Below are positions 60,771-64,000 of a stretch of 64,000 bases of DNA, in pieces (positions within the stretch are counted from its first letter, which is position 1; every line of letters starts with the position of its first letter). The translations under genes and the position numbers were made by a program. Below the pieces are notes generated by a model. It worked only from the letters and a program-made list of their open reading frames with translations. It was not told where the DNA came from and searched no databases. Origin of the DNA: Brevibacterium sp. 239c (GTDB lineage: Bacteria > Actinomycetota > Actinomycetes > Actinomycetales > Brevibacteriaceae); NCBI RefSeq assembly GCF_900169365.1, contig NZ_FXZH01000010.1, positions 62,001 through 126,000 of the forward strand. Direction: 5' to 3'.

Positions 60771-61813
60771 AGTCCCAACTCCTTCAGCAGCTTCTCGATC
60801 CGAGAAGTGTCCTCCTTGACGAACTCTGCGAACTCATCACCTGTCAGCCACACGTCCGTCCATTTGTTGCGGTCGAGGGCGTCAGCCCATTCCGCGCTGT
60901 CACGAGTCTGCTTGAGGATGTCGACAAGCTGCGAGCTCTGATCCTCGCTGATGTCGGGGGCGCCGAGGAAGCCGCGCCAGTTGGTCAGAGTCACCTTGTA
61001 ACCCTGTTCCGTCATCGTGGGAACCTCGTCGTAGCCGTCGATGCGTTTCGGTGAGGCCACACCGAGAGCCTTGACGCGGCCGGCTTCGATCTGGTCCGAG
61101 ACCTCGTTGAAACCACAGGACGCGAAGTCCGTTGTTCCTGAGAGCAGCGTCTGGATCGCCTCACCGCCGCCGGACTTCGGAATATAGGTGATGCCAGAGG
61201 CCGGAATATCGGAGAGCAGAGCCAGCTGAGCGATCGTGAGGTGATCGACGGAACCGGCAGAACCGCCTGTCCAGACGAACCCTTCCGGGTCCTTCTTCCA
61301 GGCGCCAACGACGTCATCGATCGTGTTGTACGGAGAATCGGCGGCGGCGATGAGCACGTCATAGTCCTCCGCGACCCGGGCGAGCAGAGTCGTGTCGGAG
61401 AACCCGACGGGCGACTTGTTGAGCGCAATGCCGCCGACCATCGCGGTACCGGTGGCCAGGAGGGTGTCGGCCTGACCGCCCATAGTGGAGAACTTGCCGA
61501 GCCCGATGGTGCCACCGGCGCCGGGAATGTTGACGACCTGGGAGTTGTTGGCCAGGTTGTTCACCCGCATGGCCTGCTGGGTCTCGCGGGCGAACCCATC
61601 CCAACCGCCACCGGCACCGGCAGGTGCGATGATCGTGAGGTTCGAGGAGAGATCTCCCTTGGCCGATGCTGCTTTGACCGAGTAAGCGGTGGCCGTCCCG
61701 ATGGCAGCCACTGCGATGGCACCGTAGGCGATCCGACCGAACATGCGCCGAGTCGGATGAGGCGGCTCGGACCGTGGATCTGCGCCAGGATCTGAGGCGG
61801 AATGGTTCGTCAT
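60767..61813 (-). CDS. Tripartite tricarboxylate transporter substrate-binding protein (TctC family)
   Basis: 348 residues from ATG 61813. The N-terminus has a twin-arginine-like motif TRRMFGRI and a hydrophobic stretch (AYGAIAVAAIGTATAYSV), so Tat export is possible; no lipobox is seen. The body has LTIIAPAGAGGGWDGFARET, VVNIPGAGGTIGLGKF, TGTAMVGGIALNKSP and LTNWRGFLGAPDISEDQ, typical of Bug/TctC receptors. Upstream ATGs at 61828 and 61846 are alternatives; none has a clear ribosome site. Confidence 0.88.
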   Translation of the reverse strand: MTNHSASDPGADPRSEPPHPTRRMFGRIAYGAIAVAAIGTATAYSVKAASAKGDLSSNLTIIAPAGAGGGWDGFARETQQAMRVNNLANNSQVVNIPGAGGTIGLGKFSTMGGQADTLLATGTAMVGGIALNKSPVGFSDTTLLARVAEDYDVLIAAADSPYNTIDDVVGAWKKDPEGFVWTGGSAGSVDHLTIAQLALLSDIPASGITYIPKSGGGEAIQTLLSGTTDFASCGFNEVSDQIEAGRVKALGVASPKRIDGYDEVPTMTEQGYKVTLTNWRGFLGAPDISEDQSSQLVDILKQTRDSAEWADALDRNKWTDVWLTGDEFAEFVKEDTSRIEKLLKELGL

Positions 61814-62054
61814 TGACCAAACTTTCATATCGGTTGTGAACTGCATGTGAGGCTCGTCATAGCTTAGGTTGATTCACGTCACAATTACTCGGTTGTGCGC
61901 ACTGATCGCGTTCTGCTCATTCTGCTCACCTGGACGCGCGGGAACTGCGGAGGTGAAGTTCGCGATGTGAGGTGTCATGGGCGCACCCGTTCCCATCTAT
62001 GCGCCATCGCCATCTGCGCGCCATCATCGACGTCGAGGTAGTTAGGCTGGGACC

Positions 62055-64000
62055 ATGAACGACACTGCCCCCAGCGCCCCCGTGGCCAAGAAGATCCCCC
62101 ATGAGCGCACCCACCACGGCCACACCTTCGTCGATGACTACGAGTGGATGCGTGAGAAGGAATCCCCGGAGGTCATCGCCCACCTCGAGGCCGAGAACGA
62201 GTGGACGAACACCCAGACATCCGGACTCGAACCACTGCGCGAATCGATCTTCACCGAGATCAAAACCCGCATCAAGGAAACCGACATGTCGGTACCGACC
62301 AGGCGCGGCGACTACTGGTACTTCTCCCGCACCAAAGCAGGGCTCGACTACGGGATCAGCGTTCGCGCCCCCATCGCGAACGCCGATGACTGGACTCCGC
62401 CCGAGGTCGGCGAGGAGACGCTTCCCGGCGAAGAGGTCATCTTCGACTCGAACATCGCAGCCGAGGGGCAGGAGTTCTTCTCGCTGGGCACCTTCTCTCT
62501 CACCGATGACGGTCGGTATCTGCTCTTCGGCGTCGACAACTCCGGAGACGAACGCTACACACTGAGACTGCGCGACCTGAGCACAGGCGAAGATCTGCCC
62601 GACACCGTCGAAGGCACCTTCGCCGGTGCCTCCATCGACCCCGCCGGCCGCTACGTCTTCTACACCACCGTCGACGAGGCATGGCGACCGGAGAAGGTCT
62701 GGCGCCACGTCGTCGGCACCGACAGCAGCGACGATGTCTGTATCTTCCACGAGCCCGACGAGCGCTTCTTCGTCGGCTCGGGATTCGCCCGTTCAGGCAA
62801 ATACATGTTCGTCGTCACCGGGTCGAAGACCACCACAGGATTCTGGTCGCTCGAAGCCGATGACCTCGAAACCACTCCGCAGGTGGTCTGGCCCCGCGTC
62901 GACGGAGTCGAATACTCCGTGGAGCATGCGATCATCGCCGGTGAGGACCGCTTCCTCATCACCCACAATCAGGACCGCGATGACTTCGATATCATCGATG
63001 TGCCCGTCTCCGATCCGGCCGGTACCGCACGCGAACCCGTCGACGCCATCGACGAACCCGGCGGCATCGCCGATCCATCCACCCTCGGTCGTCCCTTGCT
63101 GGATGACGTCGACGGGCTGCGCATCGAAGATGTCGACGCCTTCGCCGACTTCATCGTCGTCAGTTACCGTCGCGGCGGATTCGCCCGGGTCGGCATCATC
63201 GAGCTGAACGCGAGCGGGCAGGCCGTGCGAAGTGGAGCGTCGACTCCCAGTGACACGGCTTCGCCGTTCGGTCGCCTGCAGGAACTGCCTTTCTCTCGCG
63301 AAACCGGCACCCTGGGATTCGCCGGCAACCCAGAGTTCACACAGACGAGCATCCGACTGCTCTTCAGCTCCATGTCCACACCCGCTGTGATCTATCAGCA
63401 CAGCGTGACAGACGGCACTGACACGGTCCTCAAACGCCAGCCCGTCCTCGGCTCGGTCAACCTTGAGAACTACCGCGAATCCCTCGTCTGGGCCAATGCC
63501 GAGGACGGAACTCAGATTCCGATCTCCCTGGTCTATCGCACCGATCTGGTGCCGCTTGCCACCGGAACCACGACCTCGGCGACGGACAGCACCACCACCT
63601 CGGCGACGGTCACTGCAGCAGCTCCAGCCGAGTCTGCCCCCTTGGTGCTCTACGGGTACGGCTCCTACGAGATGAGCATGGATCCCTACTTCTCCGTCTC
63701 GCGGCTCTCCCTGCTCGACCGCGGAGTCGTCTTCGCCATCGCACACGTGCGAGGCGGCGGTGAGATGGGCCGGCACTGGTACGACCAGGGCAAGACCTCG
63801 GCGAAGAAGAACACCTTCACCGATTTCATTGCGGCTGGACGCCACCTCGTCGCTGCAGGATGGACGAACCCGGAGAAGCTTGTTGCAACCGGGGGATCGG
63901 CCGGAGGGCTGCTGATGGGAGCGGTGACGAACATGGCTCCGGAGCTCTTCGCCGGGGTCAGTGCACATGTGCCCTTCGTCGATGCGCTGACCTCCATCCT
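62055..64000 (+). CDS. ptrB: S9A serine peptidase, oligopeptidase B-like, partial (3' end beyond window)
   Basis: Cytosolic endopeptidase for short peptides, usually cleaving after Lys/Arg. About 648 residues are visible. The N-terminal HGHTFVDDYEWMREKESPEV, the beta-propeller (residues about 80-430), LVLYGYGSYEMSMDPYFSVS, HVRGGGEMGRHWYDQGK and the nucleophile Ser615 in TGGSAGGLLMGAV fit oligopeptidase B. The Asp and His of the triad lie past the window. A Thr/Ser/Ala-rich insert of about 25 residues precedes the hydrolase core and is encoded by a short tandem repeat. The gene stands alone after a 240-bp gap. Confidence 0.9.
   Translation, partial: MNDTAPSAPVAKKIPHERTHHGHTFVDDYEWMREKESPEVIAHLEAENEWTNTQTSGLEPLRESIFTEIKTRIKETDMSVPTRRGDYWYFSRTKAGLDYGISVRAPIANADDWTPPEVGEETLPGEEVIFDSNIAAEGQEFFSLGTFSLTDDGRYLLFGVDNSGDERYTLRLRDLSTGEDLPDTVEGTFAGASIDPAGRYVFYTTVDEAWRPEKVWRHVVGTDSSDDVCIFHEPDERFFVGSGFARSGKYMFVVTGSKTTTGFWSLEADDLETTPQVVWPRVDGVEYSVEHAIIAGEDRFLITHNQDRDDFDIIDVPVSDPAGTAREPVDAIDEPGGIADPSTLGRPLLDDVDGLRIEDVDAFADFIVVSYRRGGFARVGIIELNASGQAVRSGASTPSDTASPFGRLQELPFSRETGTLGFAGNPEFTQTSIRLLFSSMSTPAVIYQHSVTDGTDTVLKRQPVLGSVNLENYRESLVWANAEDGTQIPISLVYRTDLVPLATGTTTSATDSTTTSATVTAAAPAESAPLVLYGYGSYEMSMDPYFSVSRLSLLDRGVVFAIAHVRGGGEMGRHWYDQGKTSAKKNTFTDFIAAGRHLVAAGWTNPEKLVATGGSAGGLLMGAVTNMAPELFAGVSAHVPFVDALTSI

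Noticed and set aside
61880..61897. CACAA-N8-TTGTG near the second tctCBA operon as a Crp site
   Set aside because: Arms are only 5 bp and do not match the Crp/GlxR consensus TGTGA-N6-TCACA.
62793..63968. 391-codon open frame antisense to the oligopeptidase
   Set aside because: The S9 peptidase motifs are on the plus strand; the minus frame shows none.

Overview
The window reads as a chromosome segment of a high-GC actinobacterium. Gene content (DUF3151 and purA, YcnI/CopC, a single-chain acyl-CoA carboxylase, many TetR/ArsR regulators, GTG and TTG starts, frequent ATGA overlaps) fits the Micrococcales. Brevibacterium is my best guess, as inference only. No rRNA, tRNA or CRISPR array was seen. 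All product names rest on motifs read by eye; no database search was run.

Layout. 1-4.1 kb (minus): sialic acid uptake and breakdown (SSS transporter, nanA-like lyase, nanK, nanE cut by the window edge) behind a GntR-like operator palindrome. 4.4-6.9 kb: family 2 glycosyltransferase, a membrane-anchored degenerate GDPD-like protein, DUF3151. 7-9.3 kb: ArsR with a divergent YqjM-type ene-reductase, then a TetR. 9.7-13.7 kb (minus): a VTC-domain/DUF4956 pair downstream of a two-component system with a poly-aspartate membrane protein. 13.9-15.1 kb: two fluoride channel genes and a short Usp-like gene behind a candidate divergent fluoride riboswitch. 15.2-19.9 kb: SDR/SnoaL with a divergent TetR, an aminotransferase, and the CopC/YcnI copper pair. 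20.1-21.4 kb: purA.

21.7-30.3 kb: a tripartite tricarboxylate transporter (tctCBA), a small unknown gene, a DUF1989 gene, a complete osmoprotectant-type ABC transporter, and a chimeric gene remnant (AraC head joined to a DUF1989 tail). 30.3-36.6 kb: an MFS gene broken by an in-frame amber codon, its ArsR neighbour with paired operators, arylamine N-acetyltransferase, two AHSA1-type proteins (one fused to ArsR), two AraC regulators and a VOC protein. 36.7-42.4 kb: a CynX/NimT-type MFS gene overlapping an extra ftsW-like gene, a GAF-domain regulator, and an NTF2-monooxygenase fusion. 42.5-43.8 kb: an AbiEi-like/PD-(D/E)XK-like gene bracketed by two inverted copies of a 61-bp palindromic repeat, which looks like a small mobile cassette.

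43.9-56.8 kb: a catabolic cluster for an unidentified carboxylic acid: three TetR regulators, two SDRs, an SSS symporter, two acyl-CoA ligases and a 1097-residue fused biotin-dependent carboxylase. 56.9-58.4 kb: a DHA2 MFS efflux gene whose promoter overlaps a perfect 24-bp palindrome. 58.5-61.8 kb (minus): a second tctCBA system. 62.1 kb to the end: an oligopeptidase B-like S9 peptidase cut by the window edge.

Most interesting points: the repeat-bracketed nuclease-like gene, the candidate fluoride riboswitch with a covarying pseudoknot, the GDPD-like protein without catalytic residues, the AraC-DUF1989 chimeric remnant, the amber-interrupted MFS gene, and a 9-mer (ACCTCGGCG/CGCCGAGGT) repeated far more often than base composition predicts.
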